A stretch of DNA of 64,000 nucleotides from Bordetella ansorpii (GCF_900078315.1 NZ_FKBS01000029.1:1121526-1185525); one strand, 5' to 3'; numbered from the stretch's first letter, positions 45,880 through 55,373 are shown. Notes: generated from the sequence alone by a model not told the origin. Numbers and translations: made by a program.

Positions 45880-46897
45880 CGACCAACTCCAAATGCGCAC
45901 CGCGCGTCTCAGCCCGCTCGGCCGTTTCCAGAATCTCGCTCACCAGATAGATCGGACGCTGCTTGGTCTCGATGTAGACCTTGCCCAGGTACTCGCCCAG
46001 CAGGCCGATGGTCACCAGCTGGATGCCGCTGAACAAGGTGATCACGGCCATCAACGAGGGATAGCCGGGTGCCTGATGACCCAGTATCAGCGTCTTCAAC
46101 ACGATGGTCAGCCCGAAGATGCCGCCCGACAGCGCGACGAGCACCCCGATCCCCGTGGCCCAACGCAAGGGACGTGCAGAAAACGAAGTGATCCCCTCCA
46201 GCGCCAATCCGAACAGCGCGAAGTAGCTCCACTTGGTGCTGCCCGCCGCCCGTGGCGCCCGGTCGTAATCAATGACCCGGGTCGGCATGCCGACCCAAGC
46301 GTAAAGGCCTTTCATGTAGCGGCATCGTTCGGGCAGGCTCAGCAGCGCATCCACCGCGCGCCGGCTCATCAGGCGGAAGTCACCGGTATCCGCGGGGATA
46401 TCGGCGCGGCTCAGCCGGCGCAGCACGCGGTAGAAGATGTGCGCAGACAGGCGCTTGAGCCAGCCATCGCCCTGCCGCGACCGGCGCCGCATGCAGACGA
46501 CATCGGCCCCGTCCCGCCAGGCCCGCAGCATGTCGGGGATCAGCTCGGGGGGATCCTGCAGATCCGCGTCCAGCACGATGACGGCGTCGCCGCGTGCATG
46601 GGCAAGGCCGGCCGTCATGGCAGCCTCTTTTCCGAAATTCCGGCTCAGGCGCACGACGCGAATCGCGGGGTTGGCGCGCATCGCGCCACGCAACCACGCG
46701 ACGCTGTCATCCGTGCTGCCGTCGTCGACGAAGACAAGCTCGTAGGACTCTCGCTGTTGCTCCAGCAACGAAACGAGCCGAAGCACGCACAGTGGCAGGA
46801 CATCGAGCTCGTTCAGGAAGGGAATGACGATGGACAGGCATTCCGGCGGCGTATGCCCGGCCCCCGGATGCCGCGAAAAACGTGCGTGGTCTTGCAT
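45863..46897 (-). CDS. GT2 polyprenyl-phosphate glycosyltransferase (ArnC/GtrB-like)
   Basis: A 344-residue GT2 enzyme. SIVIPFLNELDVL, VFVDDGSTDDS and the VLDADLQDPPELIP nucleotide-sugar/metal site (D-x-D) are followed by two C-terminal helices (WATGIGVLVALSGGIFG, YPSLMAVITLFSGIQLV), as in ArnC/GtrB/DPM1. It loads a sugar on undecaprenyl phosphate for the ArnT-like partner encoded by the overlapping next gene. First gene of a three-gene unit ending in czcP, with a metal-box promoter upstream. Confidence 0.9.
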   Translation of the reverse strand: MQDHARFSRHPGAGHTPPECLSIVIPFLNELDVLPLCVLRLVSLLEQQRESYELVFVDDGSTDDSVAWLRGAMRANPAIRVVRLSRNFGKEAAMTAGLAHARGDAVIVLDADLQDPPELIPDMLRAWRDGADVVCMRRRSRQGDGWLKRLSAHIFYRVLRRLSRADIPADTGDFRLMSRRAVDALLSLPERCRYMKGLYAWVGMPTRVIDYDRAPRAAGSTKWSYFALFGLALEGITSFSARPLRWATGIGVLVALSGGIFGLTIVLKTLILGHQAPGYPSLMAVITLFSGIQLVTIGLLGEYLGKVYIETKQRPIYLVSEILETAERAETRGAHLELVDARQQ

Positions 46898-46926
46898 GGA
46901 AGTCGCAGTAAGAATGACGAAGCGCC

Positions 46927-46981
46927 ACTCTATAAGTGGCGCTGCGACAATCCCTGGACTCGTACATTACAAATTTGAAAG
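46927..46981 (-). promoter_or_regulatory. Metal-regulon promoter of the glycosyltransferase-czcP operon
   Basis: Read on the minus strand: CTTTC-AAATTT-GTAAT (46981-46966), 33 nt, then TAGAGT (46932-46927). The distal half-site is weak; the proximal GTAAT and the spacing match the other seven promoters exactly. The -10 lies inside an 8-bp hairpin (GCGCCACT, 46922-46929, with AGTGGCGC, 46935-46942). Confidence 0.6.
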
Positions 46982-47006
46982 CCTGCGGAAGGGTGCTTCC
47001 GCAGGC
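46971..47006 (-). terminator. Terminator-like hairpin after czcA
   Basis: GCCTGCGGAAG (46981-46991) pairs with CTTCCGCAGGC (46996-47006) around a 4-nt loop. On the minus strand it is followed by TTTCAAATTT. It lies 13 bp beyond the czcA stop and may end or thin out czcCBA transcription. Confidence 0.6.
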
Positions 47007-47018
47007 TCACCGGATGGG

Positions 47019-50000
47019 TCAAGACGGCAGCGTGGCCTGCTCCAACTCCAGTTCCTCGGGATCCTTGCGATGCAGCCACCGATACAAAGCGGGCAGCACC
47101 AGCAGCGTCAGGATGGTCGAGGAAATGATGCCGCCGATGACGACCGTGGCCAGCGGCCGCTGCACCTCGGCGCCCGTGCCCGTCGCCAGCGCCATCGGCA
47201 CGAAGCCCAATGACGCCACCAGCGCAGTCATGAGCACCGGCCGCAGACGCGTCAACGAGCCTTCACGCACCGCAGCCTCCAGCGGTAGCCCTTCCTCGCG
47301 CAGCGTGCGGATGAAGGACAGCAGCACCAGGCCGTTGAGCACCGCCACCCCGCATAGCGCGATAAAGCCGACCGCCGCGGTGATGGATAGCGGCAATCCC
47401 CTGATCCACAGCGACAGGATGCCGCCCGTCAACGCGAACGGAATTCCGGTGAAGACGATCAGGCCGTCCTTGACATTGCCGAACATGGCGAACAACAGCG
47501 CGAACACCAGCACCAACGCCGCCGGCACGACGACCTTCAGGCGGTTGGTGGCCGACTCGAGCTGCTCGAACGTGCCGCCCCAGGCTGTCCAGTACCCCGC
47601 CGGAATGCGGACCGGCGCAATCGCCTGCTCGGCCTCCTGAACGAACGAACCCAGGTCGCGGCCACGCACGTTGGCGCTGACCACGATACGACGCTTGCCA
47701 TCCTCGCGCGACACCTGGTTCGGTCCGGGCGCCAAGGTCAACGAGGCCAGCTCGGATAGCGGGACGTAGGCCGTGGGTTGCCCCTCGACGGCGGGCAGGG
47801 CAATGGGCAGCCTGCGCAGTGCATCCACGTCCTCGCGCACGCTCTCCGGCAGACGCACCACCACCTTGAAACGTCGGTCGCCCTGGAAGAACGTACCGGC
47901 CTCTTTGCCGCCCACGGCAATCGCGATCGTGTCCTGCACGTCGGACATGCTCAGGCCATAGCGCGCGGCCTTGGCCCGGTCGATGTCGACGGTCAGCATG
48001 GGCAGGCCGGTGGTCTGCTCCACCTTAACTTCCGATGCGCCGGATACCTTCTGCAGCGCCTCGGAGATCTCCAACGCGGTCTTGTTCAGCACATCGTTGT
48101 CGTCGCCGAAGATCTTGACCGCCACGTCGCTACGCACCCCCGATATCAGTTCATTGAAGCGCAACTGGATTGGTTGCGAGAACTCGTAGACGTTGCCCGG
48201 CATCTTGGCCGCCTCTTCCTGGATCGCGGCCAGCAGTTCCGCATGGGTCTTGCGCGGTTCGGGCCATTGGTCCAGCGGCTTGAGCATGATATAGCCGTCC
48301 GAAATGTTCGGCGGCATGGCGTCGGAGGCAATCTCCGCCGTACCCGTACGCGCAAACACACGCTCGATTTCCGGGAATTTCTCCTTCAGCCGAACCTCCA
48401 GGCGGCTTTGCATCTCCAGCGATTGCGTCAGGCTCGTCCCCGGAATACGCAGCGCCTGGATGGCGATGTCTCCTTCATTCAGGTTCGGAATGAACTCGCT
48501 GCCCAGGCGCGTGGCCAGGAATCCGCACAGCACCAGCAAGGCCAGCGCGCCGCCCAGCATGGCCGGCGTGCGGCGCAACGCCAGATCCAGCAGCGGCTCG
48601 TAGCGGCGCCGCGCCCACGACATCACGCGGATCTCCTTCTCGGAGACGCGCTTGCCGATGAACAGGGCCACTGCGGCGGGCACGAACGTCACCGACAGGA
48701 TCATGGCGCCCAGCAGGGCCATCACCACCGTCAGCGCCATCGGATGGAACATACGTCCCTCGACACCGCTCAAGGCGAAGATCGGCAAATACACCACCAT
48801 GATGATCAACTGGCCGAACAGCAGCGGACGCCGGGCCTCTCGCGCCGCCGCGAAGACTTCGTGGAAGCGCTCGCTGCGCGTCAACGGACGCCGATGGTGC
48901 TCCTGCGCATGGCTCAGGCGCCTGACGCAGTTCTCCACGATCACCACGGCGCCATCGACGATGATGCCGAAGTCCAGCGCTCCCAGGCTCATCAGGTTGG
49001 CGCTGACCTTATACGTGACCATCCCCGTGAACGTGAACAGCATGGACAGTGGAATCACCATCGCGGTGATCAGAGCGGCACGGATGTTGCCCAGGAACAG
49101 GAAGAGGATCACGATGACCAGCGTCGCCCCCTCGACCAGATTCTTCTTCACCGTGGCGATGGCCTTGTCCACCAGCGTGGAGCGGTCATAGACCGGAATC
49201 GCCTTCACGCCTTCCGGCATGGTCTTGTTGATGGCCGCCAGGCGATCGGACACGGCTTGCGACACGGCGCGGCTGTTCTCGCCGATCAGCATGAACACCG
49301 TGCCCAGCACGACCTCCTTGCCGTTGTCGGTCGCAGCGCCGCTGCGCAGTTCACGGCCAATCGTCACGTCCGCGACGTCACCGACGCGGATGGCCTGCCC
49401 CTGGACGGCGGTCAGCACGATCTGCCGGATATCCTCGATCGATTGCACCTGGCCCGGTGCACGGATCAAGTATTGCTCACCCTTGCGCTCGATATAGCCG
49501 GCGCCGACGTTCGCGTTGTTGCGGTCCAGCGCCGTCATGATGTCGGCCAGCGACAGGCCGTACGAGGCCAGTTTCTCGGTGTTGGGCGCAACCTGGTATT
49601 CCTTGGCGAACCCACCGATGGTGTTTACCTCGGTTACCCCAGGCACGTTGCGCATCTGCGGCTTAATCACCCAGTCCTGAATCTCACGCAGATCCGTCGG
49701 CGTGTAGGCAGACCCATCCGGCTTGCGGGCGTCCGGTTCGGCCTCGACCGTCCAGAGGAAGATTTCCCCCAGGCCCGTCGAGATCGGCCCCATGACCGGC
49801 GTGATGCCATCCGGCAGATTTTCCTTGGCTTCCTGCAGCCGCTGGCTGACCAGTTGCCGCGCGAAGTAGATGTCGGTGCTGTCGTCGAAGATCACCGTCG
49901 TCTGCGACAGCCCGTAGCGCGACAGCGAACGGGTCTGCTGCAGCCCGGGCAGGCCCGCCATGACGATTTCGATCGGATAGGTGATGCGCTGCTCGGTTTC

Positions 50001-50177
50001 CAGCGGTGAATAACCGGGCGCGCTGACGTTGATCTGCACCTGCACGTTCGTGATGTCAGGCACCGCGTCGATGGCCAGGCGGTTGTAATTGAACACGCCG
50101 ATCGCCGCCATGGCCAGGCTGACGAACAACACCAACCATCGCTGCTCGATGGCGAAACGGATAAGACGTTCAAACAT
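47019..50177 (-). CDS. czcA: CzcA, heavy-metal RND efflux pump
   Basis: A 1052-residue HME-RND proton antiporter with 12 helices and two large periplasmic loops. TM4 carries the DFGIIVDGAVVIVEN signature of Zn/Co/Cd (CzcA-type) pumps, distinguishing it from Cu/Ag CusA pumps. LVLPALYRWLHRKDPEE ends the last helix. It drives divalent metals out of the periplasm/cytoplasm through CzcB and CzcC. Fifteen bp after czcB. Confidence 0.96.
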   Translation of the reverse strand: MFERLIRFAIEQRWLVLFVSLAMAAIGVFNYNRLAIDAVPDITNVQVQINVSAPGYSPLETEQRITYPIEIVMAGLPGLQQTRSLSRYGLSQTTVIFDDSTDIYFARQLVSQRLQEAKENLPDGITPVMGPISTGLGEIFLWTVEAEPDARKPDGSAYTPTDLREIQDWVIKPQMRNVPGVTEVNTIGGFAKEYQVAPNTEKLASYGLSLADIMTALDRNNANVGAGYIERKGEQYLIRAPGQVQSIEDIRQIVLTAVQGQAIRVGDVADVTIGRELRSGAATDNGKEVVLGTVFMLIGENSRAVSQAVSDRLAAINKTMPEGVKAIPVYDRSTLVDKAIATVKKNLVEGATLVIVILFLFLGNIRAALITAMVIPLSMLFTFTGMVTYKVSANLMSLGALDFGIIVDGAVVIVENCVRRLSHAQEHHRRPLTRSERFHEVFAAAREARRPLLFGQLIIMVVYLPIFALSGVEGRMFHPMALTVVMALLGAMILSVTFVPAAVALFIGKRVSEKEIRVMSWARRRYEPLLDLALRRTPAMLGGALALLVLCGFLATRLGSEFIPNLNEGDIAIQALRIPGTSLTQSLEMQSRLEVRLKEKFPEIERVFARTGTAEIASDAMPPNISDGYIMLKPLDQWPEPRKTHAELLAAIQEEAAKMPGNVYEFSQPIQLRFNELISGVRSDVAVKIFGDDNDVLNKTALEISEALQKVSGASEVKVEQTTGLPMLTVDIDRAKAARYGLSMSDVQDTIAIAVGGKEAGTFFQGDRRFKVVVRLPESVREDVDALRRLPIALPAVEGQPTAYVPLSELASLTLAPGPNQVSREDGKRRIVVSANVRGRDLGSFVQEAEQAIAPVRIPAGYWTAWGGTFEQLESATNRLKVVVPAALVLVFALLFAMFGNVKDGLIVFTGIPFALTGGILSLWIRGLPLSITAAVGFIALCGVAVLNGLVLLSFIRTLREEGLPLEAAVREGSLTRLRPVLMTALVASLGFVPMALATGTGAEVQRPLATVVIGGIISSTILTLLVLPALYRWLHRKDPEELELEQATLPS

Positions 50178-50192
50178 GTCGCGTCGCTCCGT

Positions 50193-51659
50193 TCAATGGC
50201 CGTGTTCGGCGCTGGCCTTGCCGAGCTCGGACTTCAGCACGAAGGTGTTCTGCGTGGCGTAGGTTGTTCCCGGCGCCAGGCCCGAGATAACCTCGACCTC
50301 TTTGCCCGACGTCTTGCCCAAGGTGACCGGCTGCGGCAGAAATCCGCCCGGCACGGCGATGAAAACCGTCGGTTTGTCCTCGACCGTCTGCACGGCATCG
50401 GCCGGAACAGCCACCGCCACGTCGGCGCTGTCGACCACCACATTGACCGACACGAACAGGCCCGGACGCCAGGCCGACTCGGGATTGTCCAGCGTGACGC
50501 GGGCCGTGGCGGTGCGGGTCTGTTGGCCCAGCAACGAACCGATGTACGACACCTTGCCATGCGCCGTCTGCTCGAACGCGGTGGAGCTGACCTGCGCCGA
50601 CTCGCCCACGCGCACCTGCTGCAGGTCCTTGGGCGCGATCAGGAATTCGGCCCAGACCGTGGTCAGGTCGGAAATCGTGAAGATGTTGGCGGTATCGGGC
50701 AGGGCCTCGCCCAGGGCGATGTGCTTCTCCACGACGATGCCGTCGAACGGCGCTCGCACTTCCAGCAGGCTGCGGTCCTTCGCGCGCGATGCGCCGCCGA
50801 TGGCGCGCAACTTCTGCTCGGCGTTCTGCACGGCGATCTGCGCCTCCTGCAAGGCGGTTCGCGCCTGCTGGAAGTCCTGTTCCGCCGAGACCTGTTCCTT
50901 CCAGAGCTTCTGCTCACGATCGTACGTGGTGCGCGCCAGTTCGCGGCGACGCGTCGCCGCCTCCAGCTCGCTGCGCATTTCAGACAGGGTCGGGCTGGAG
51001 ATGGTCGCCAGCAGGTCGCCCTTCTTCACCGCCTGCCCCAGCTCGGCCGACACCTGCTGGACCACACCCGCCACGCGCGGCACCACGTGCGCCGTGCGGT
51101 CCGCGTTGAACTTCACCTCGCCGGGAAAGCGCGCGCTGGTGGCCACATTCCCCTGACCGGCTTCCGATGTCTTGATACCCGCATTGGCGATCTGTTCCGC
51201 AGTCAGGGCAATCAGCCCCTCATCCTTGTGGAACTCAGCACGCAACGGCGCGGTCCGGCCTGGCCACTTCACCTCGACGTCGATATCGAAGAAATGCGGC
51301 TCATCGATGCTGCCCGCGCTGGACACTACGCCAGGCTCCACCATCATCTTCAACGGCTCCGGCTTCGAACCAGGACGGTTCAGCACCGCGCTGACGGTCA
51401 GATCCGCCGGCTTCACCGGCTTGCCGCCGGCCGTCACCCACACTTGCAGGCGGCTCTGGCCATTGGCTTCCGCCACGTTGAGTTCGACGGCATCGCTGCC
51501 ATCCTGGGTGACCACGCCGCCATTCGGGCCGGAGGCTTTCGCCTCGCTGCCCTCGGCGGCATGCCCGGCCTCTTCGGCCCAGGCCATCGGCTGACCGAAC
51601 AAAGCGGCGGCCAGCACCAGGATACGCACTGAAGAAAGTAAAGGGGGACGACGGGTCAT
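50193..51659 (-). CDS. czcB: CzcB, periplasmic adaptor of the Czc pump
   Basis: About 488 residues. A signal peptide (MTRRPPLLSS ... AWAEE) is followed by an N-terminal extra domain of ~150 residues typical of CzcB-type adaptors. Then come the lipoyl halves (VPRVAGVVQQVSAELGQAVKKGD ... VRAPFDGIVVEKHIALGE) around a coiled-coil hairpin (SEMRSELEAATRRRELARTTY), and beta-barrel and membrane-proximal domains. The terminal ASAEHGH is a possible metal contact. AAAGAG precedes ATG 51659; ATG 51674, adjacent to the czcC stop, is an alternative. Confidence 0.93.
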   Translation of the reverse strand: MTRRPPLLSSVRILVLAAALFGQPMAWAEEAGHAAEGSEAKASGPNGGVVTQDGSDAVELNVAEANGQSRLQVWVTAGGKPVKPADLTVSAVLNRPGSKPEPLKMMVEPGVVSSAGSIDEPHFFDIDVEVKWPGRTAPLRAEFHKDEGLIALTAEQIANAGIKTSEAGQGNVATSARFPGEVKFNADRTAHVVPRVAGVVQQVSAELGQAVKKGDLLATISSPTLSEMRSELEAATRRRELARTTYDREQKLWKEQVSAEQDFQQARTALQEAQIAVQNAEQKLRAIGGASRAKDRSLLEVRAPFDGIVVEKHIALGEALPDTANIFTISDLTTVWAEFLIAPKDLQQVRVGESAQVSSTAFEQTAHGKVSYIGSLLGQQTRTATARVTLDNPESAWRPGLFVSVNVVVDSADVAVAVPADAVQTVEDKPTVFIAVPGGFLPQPVTLGKTSGKEVEVISGLAPGTTYATQNTFVLKSELGKASAEHGH

Positions 51660-51674
51660 GGATTGCTCTTTCAT

Positions 51675-52934
51675 TTATCGGCCAATGATGCGATCGATCT
51701 GCGCCCGGGCCTGATAAGCCTCGGCCAGAACGTTCAGGTAGGAGACGTTGCCCTGCGACAGCGCGCGCTGTGCGTCCAGGACTTCCAGGTAGCCCATCTT
51801 TCCGGCCTCGAAGCCTTTTCGCGCGGCGTCGAATGCCTGGGCCGCGCCAGGGAGCACGGCGTCCCGATACTCCTGCGCGGACGCCACGGCCAGGTCGTAG
51901 CGCGATGCGGCCTGAAGCAGTTCGGAGGTATTGCGGGCCGTCATGTCCCGATAGACGTCCTGCGCCTTGTAGGCGCGCATGGAGGCGGCATAGACGTTGC
52001 CTTGATTCCGATCGAACAAAGGCAACGGAATCGAAACGCCCACTTGTCCGCGATTGCGGCCCATCTCGTTGTCCCGCGCCACGCCAGCGCTCAGCGTGAT
52101 GTCGGGAAAGCGCTTGCTGCGTTCGACCTCCAGTTCGGCCTGGCTCAGTTCCACAGTGGTGCGGCTGGACGCCATGCGCGGCGAAGCGTTCAGGCTGTTG
52201 CGCAGCTCGTCGAGCGAGGGCCGGGCCGGAAGACTGTCCAGATCGGCGTCGACTTTCTCGAATCCCGGCGTGCTCTCGCCCCAGGACAGCACCAGCGTAC
52301 GGCGGGAGTCTTCCAAGGCGATCCGCGCCGCCCGCTCGGCCAGGCGCGCATTGCTGACCTCGACGTCCGCGCGAGTGCGCTCGATGGGCGCCGCCTTGCC
52401 AGACTCCACGCGTTGGGTCGCGATCCGCTGCGCCTGTCGCGCGACATCCAGCGAAATGCCCGCCACCCGGACGTTTTCCTGTGCCACGGCGACGTCGAAG
52501 AATGCCGCCATGACCGATGCGCGCACCTCCGCGCGGCTGGCGTCGGCATCCAAACGCGCGACGTCGCGTGCCAGCCGTGCCGCTTCGGTCCGCGCGCCAC
52601 GCTTGCCGCCCAACTCGATGGGCACGCTGAGCATGGTCGTGGTCGTGCGCGTCGCCTTCTTCTGGTCCTCGACACTGACGTCCAGACTGGGGTTAGGGAT
52701 CAGGCCCGCCTGCTCGAGCAGGCCATCCGCGGCCTTGGCCTCGTTACGCGCCGCGGACAACAGGGGGCTGTCTTCCAACGCACGATCCAGGGCTTGTTGC
52801 AGCGTCAGTACACCCGTGACCGACGCCGAGGGCTGAAGCACGGCGGACGCGCCGCTATCTCCAGATTGGGCCCACGCCGGCGGCGCGAGAAGACATAGCG
52901 CCGCGACCACGAGCGGCAAGGGCTTGAAACGCAT
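51675..52934 (-). CDS. czcC: CzcC, outer-membrane factor of the Czc pump
   Basis: A 419-residue TolC-type outer-membrane efflux protein: a signal peptide (MRFKPLPLVVAALCLLAPPAWA), then two OEP repeats. The first has LTLQQALDRALEDSPLL with SLDVSVEDQ; the second is built on AARKGFEAGKMGYLEVLDAQRAL. ATG 52934 is chosen because the residues further upstream (to 52970) break the signal peptide. First gene of czcCBA, with a metal-box promoter in the divergent space to czcR. Confidence 0.93.
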   Translation of the reverse strand: MRFKPLPLVVAALCLLAPPAWAQSGDSGASAVLQPSASVTGVLTLQQALDRALEDSPLLSAARNEAKAADGLLEQAGLIPNPSLDVSVEDQKKATRTTTTMLSVPIELGGKRGARTEAARLARDVARLDADASRAEVRASVMAAFFDVAVAQENVRVAGISLDVARQAQRIATQRVESGKAAPIERTRADVEVSNARLAERAARIALEDSRRTLVLSWGESTPGFEKVDADLDSLPARPSLDELRNSLNASPRMASSRTTVELSQAELEVERSKRFPDITLSAGVARDNEMGRNRGQVGVSIPLPLFDRNQGNVYAASMRAYKAQDVYRDMTARNTSELLQAASRYDLAVASAQEYRDAVLPGAAQAFDAARKGFEAGKMGYLEVLDAQRALSQGNVSYLNVLAEAYQARAQIDRIIGR

Positions 52935-53021
52935 GATTCGACCTGACTGGGGGAAAGCGGCGCGACGCACGCAACGCTTGTAGAGAGAGGCGCCGGCAGA
53001 GGGTCGGCGGGAACGGCTGGT

Positions 53022-53076
53022 ACTCTAGCTAACGGCAACAGTCAGATCTTCGACAGAAAAATGACAATTTTGTAAT
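53022..53076 (-). promoter_or_regulatory. Metal-regulon promoter of czcCBA
   Basis: On the minus strand: ATTAC-AAAATT-GTCAT (53076-53061), then 33 nt, then TAGAGT (53027-53022). It lies in the czcC/czcR divergent region. Confidence 0.72.
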
Positions 53077-53097
53077 CTGGCGGCATCCCGCCGGCGC

Positions 53098-53152
53098 ATT
53101 ACAACTTCGTAATCTGCCGGTAGGCGAATTGGCGAGGCCCCGTCCGTAGAAT
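53098..53152 (+). promoter_or_regulatory. Metal-regulon promoter of czcRS
   Basis: A perfect inverted repeat ATTAC-AACTTC-GTAAT (53098-53113), then exactly 33 nt, then TAGAAT (53147-53152). Its start is 37 bp from the start of the czcC box, so both directions may be bound by one regulator array. Confidence 0.75.
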
Positions 53153-53231
53153 GACCGTCACGGGCCTACCAGACCCGATCCCAAGTGGCCTTGCGCGAAC
53201 AAAAGACAGACCACGCATCGAGTGGCGACAC

Positions 53232-53924
53232 ATGAAAGTCCTGATCATCGAAGACGAGCGCAAGCTCGCGGAATACCTCAAGCGGGCGCTGTCCGAGCAC
53301 AACTACGTCGTGGACGTGGCGTCGGACGGCATCAGCGGGCTGCACCTGGCCAAGGAGACGCAGTACGACCTGATCCTGCTGGACGTGATGCTGCCCGGCA
53401 TGGACGGCTTCTCCGTCCTGGCCGAGATTCGCAAGCACGACCGCGTCCCCGTCCTGATGCTGACCGCCCGCGACAAGCTGGAGGACCGCGTGCGCGGACT
53501 GCAGGATGGCGCGGACGACTACCTCGTCAAGCCCTTTGCCCTGTCGGAACTTCTGGCCCGCGTCCTGGCGCTGGGACGCCGCCGGGGCAACGCCATCATC
53601 GAGCCCAGCCGCCAGAACGTCTTGAAGGTAGGTGACCTTGAACTGGACCTGTTGCGCCGCCGTGCCAACCGCGCCGGCGCGCGCCTGGACCTGACCGCCA
53701 AGGAATTCACGCTGCTGGCGCTGCTGATGCGACGCCAGGGCGAAGTGCTGTCCCGGCTGGATCTGGCCGAACAGGTCTGGGACATCAATTTCAACAGCAA
53801 CACCAACGTCGTCGAGGTGGCCGTGCGCCGCTTGCGCGGCAAGGTCGACGATCCCTTCCCGGTCAAGCTGCTGCATACGGTGCGCGGCATGGGCTATGTG
53901 CTGGAACTGCGAGACAACGAGTAA
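53232..53924 (+). CDS. czcR: CzcR, OmpR-family response regulator
   Basis: A 230-residue regulator. The receiver has phospho-acceptor Asp51 (LILLDVMLPG), an acidic pocket (EDE, 7-9), switch Thr (MLTARD) and Lys (LVKPFALSEL). The OmpR-type winged helix has recognition helix NTNVVEVAVRRLRGKVDDPF. ATG 53232 follows GAGTGG. It shares TAATG with czcS. With CzcS it should sense periplasmic Zn/Cd/Co and activate efflux genes. The start of the receiver rules out the longer frame from 53151. Confidence 0.95.
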   Translation: MKVLIIEDERKLAEYLKRALSEHNYVVDVASDGISGLHLAKETQYDLILLDVMLPGMDGFSVLAEIRKHDRVPVLMLTARDKLEDRVRGLQDGADDYLVKPFALSELLARVLALGRRRGNAIIEPSRQNVLKVGDLELDLLRRRANRAGARLDLTAKEFTLLALLMRRQGEVLSRLDLAEQVWDINFNSNTNVVEVAVRRLRGKVDDPFPVKLLHTVRGMGYVLELRDNE

Positions 53925-55258
53925 TGCTGCGTTCGCCCAAGTCCCTGCGCCGCTGGCTGTCGCGCTGGCTGGCCTTGCTGACATTCGCGGCATTGGGGCT
54001 CGTCTGCCTGGTGGTGTACGTCTCCCTGAACATGAACCTGCAATCCCGGCAACGGGCCCTGCTGGAACAGAAAAAGGAAGTCATCGAACATCTGGTCGAG
54101 GAATACGCCCGTCAAGGCGACCTATCCCAGATGGACCACAAGCTGCGGGATTTCTTCTACGGACGTTCCGAGTTCAGCCTGAGCCTGACGATCGACAAGG
54201 CCACCTCGCTTTACGGCGAGAACAACCTGTATGAAAACGAGGGGCACTTCCGTCAGGTCATCTTCAGCATGTCCATCCCCGAACAGCCCAATCTCAGCAT
54301 GCATGGAGAGCTGCTGCTGGACACCTCGGCCGATCATCACCTGAGGGCGGTGCTGGCCTGGACGCTGTTCGCTTGCGCCGTGGTCGGCGCCATGGTCGTC
54401 AGCCTGATCGGCGACATCATGGTTCGCCGCGCCTTATCCCCGCTGCACGATGTGGGGAAGCAGGCCGAAATGCTGTCTCCGGACCGCATCGGCGACAGGC
54501 TGGATGAAAGCGGCCTGTCCGTTGAACTGAAGCCGCTGGTACGGCAGTTCAATGCCGTCCTGCAACGCCTGGAACGCGCCTACGTCCAGATGGAAGGCTT
54601 CAACGCGGACGTCGCGCACGAGCTGCGCACGCCCCTTGCCACCCTGATCGGCGAGACCGAACTGGCGCTGTCTTCACGCCGGCACCCCCTGGACCTGCGC
54701 GAAGTGCTGGGCTCGAATCTGGAGGAGCTGCAACGCATGTCGGCCATCATCAACGACATGTTGTTCCTGTCACAGGCCGACCGCGGCGCCCAGGCCCGGG
54801 TCAGCCAGCCCACCCAACTGCGTGCGCTGGTCGAAGAAGTCCTGGAGTATCACGAGGCCGAAGCCCTGGATGCCGGCGTGCGGCTCAGCGTCATGGGAGA
54901 CCACCTTGCGCAGGTGGATGCGCCGCTGTTCCAGCGCGCCATCTCCAATCTCCTCTCCAACGCCGTGCGCTACGCGCGGCCGGACTCCGAGGTCAAGGTG
55001 CTCATCGACAGCCCGCAGCCAGGACAAGTTCTGGTGCGCGTGCAGAACCTGGGCGACCCCATCGGCGCCGAGCATCTGCCGCGCCTGTTTCATCGTTTCT
55101 ATCGCCAGGACTCCTCGCGCACCAGCGAGGCCAATCATCACGGGTTGGGATTGGCGATCGTTGCGGCCATCGCGCGCATGCATGGCGGCAAGCCCCATGC
55201 GATGTCGGAAGGCGGGGTCACCAGCATAGGCTTCTGCATGGCGGTCGCGCAGGCATAA
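53924..55258 (+). CDS. czcS: CzcS, heavy-metal sensor histidine kinase
   Basis: A 444-residue membrane kinase: TM1 (about 10-33), a periplasmic sensor of ~110 residues, TM2 (about 143-165), HAMP, an H-box FNADVAHELRTPLATLIGETE with the phosphorylated His, an N-box NLLSNAVRYARPDSE and a G-box HHGLGLAIVAAIARMHGG. This is the CusS/CzcS/IrlS layout. The start overlaps the czcR stop by one base. It is the only histidine kinase in the window, although three matching response regulators are present. Confidence 0.94.
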   Translation: MLRSPKSLRRWLSRWLALLTFAALGLVCLVVYVSLNMNLQSRQRALLEQKKEVIEHLVEEYARQGDLSQMDHKLRDFFYGRSEFSLSLTIDKATSLYGENNLYENEGHFRQVIFSMSIPEQPNLSMHGELLLDTSADHHLRAVLAWTLFACAVVGAMVVSLIGDIMVRRALSPLHDVGKQAEMLSPDRIGDRLDESGLSVELKPLVRQFNAVLQRLERAYVQMEGFNADVAHELRTPLATLIGETELALSSRRHPLDLREVLGSNLEELQRMSAIINDMLFLSQADRGAQARVSQPTQLRALVEEVLEYHEAEALDAGVRLSVMGDHLAQVDAPLFQRAISNLLSNAVRYARPDSEVKVLIDSPQPGQVLVRVQNLGDPIGAEHLPRLFHRFYRQDSSRTSEANHHGLGLAIVAAIARMHGGKPHAMSEGGVTSIGFCMAVAQA

Positions 55259-55318
55259 CGCGAAGCCCGTGCCGCGGCGCCGATTCCGTCAGCGAGATTA
55301 CAAACGCCCTATCCAGCG

Positions 55319-55373
55319 ATTGCATATTCGTAATTCGCACGTTCGGGTTCTGACGCGGCCTGATCGCTAAAGT
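55319..55373 (+). promoter_or_regulatory. Metal-regulon promoter of the second response regulator
   Basis: ATTGC-ATATTC-GTAAT (55319-55334), then 33 nt, then TAAAGT (55368-55373). An extra half-site ATTAC lies 22 bp before the box start, at 55297-55301. Confidence 0.7.

Noticed and set aside
47778..50009. 743-codon plus-strand frame opposite czcA
   Set aside because: Antisense shadow of CzcA; His/Arg-rich with no domain.
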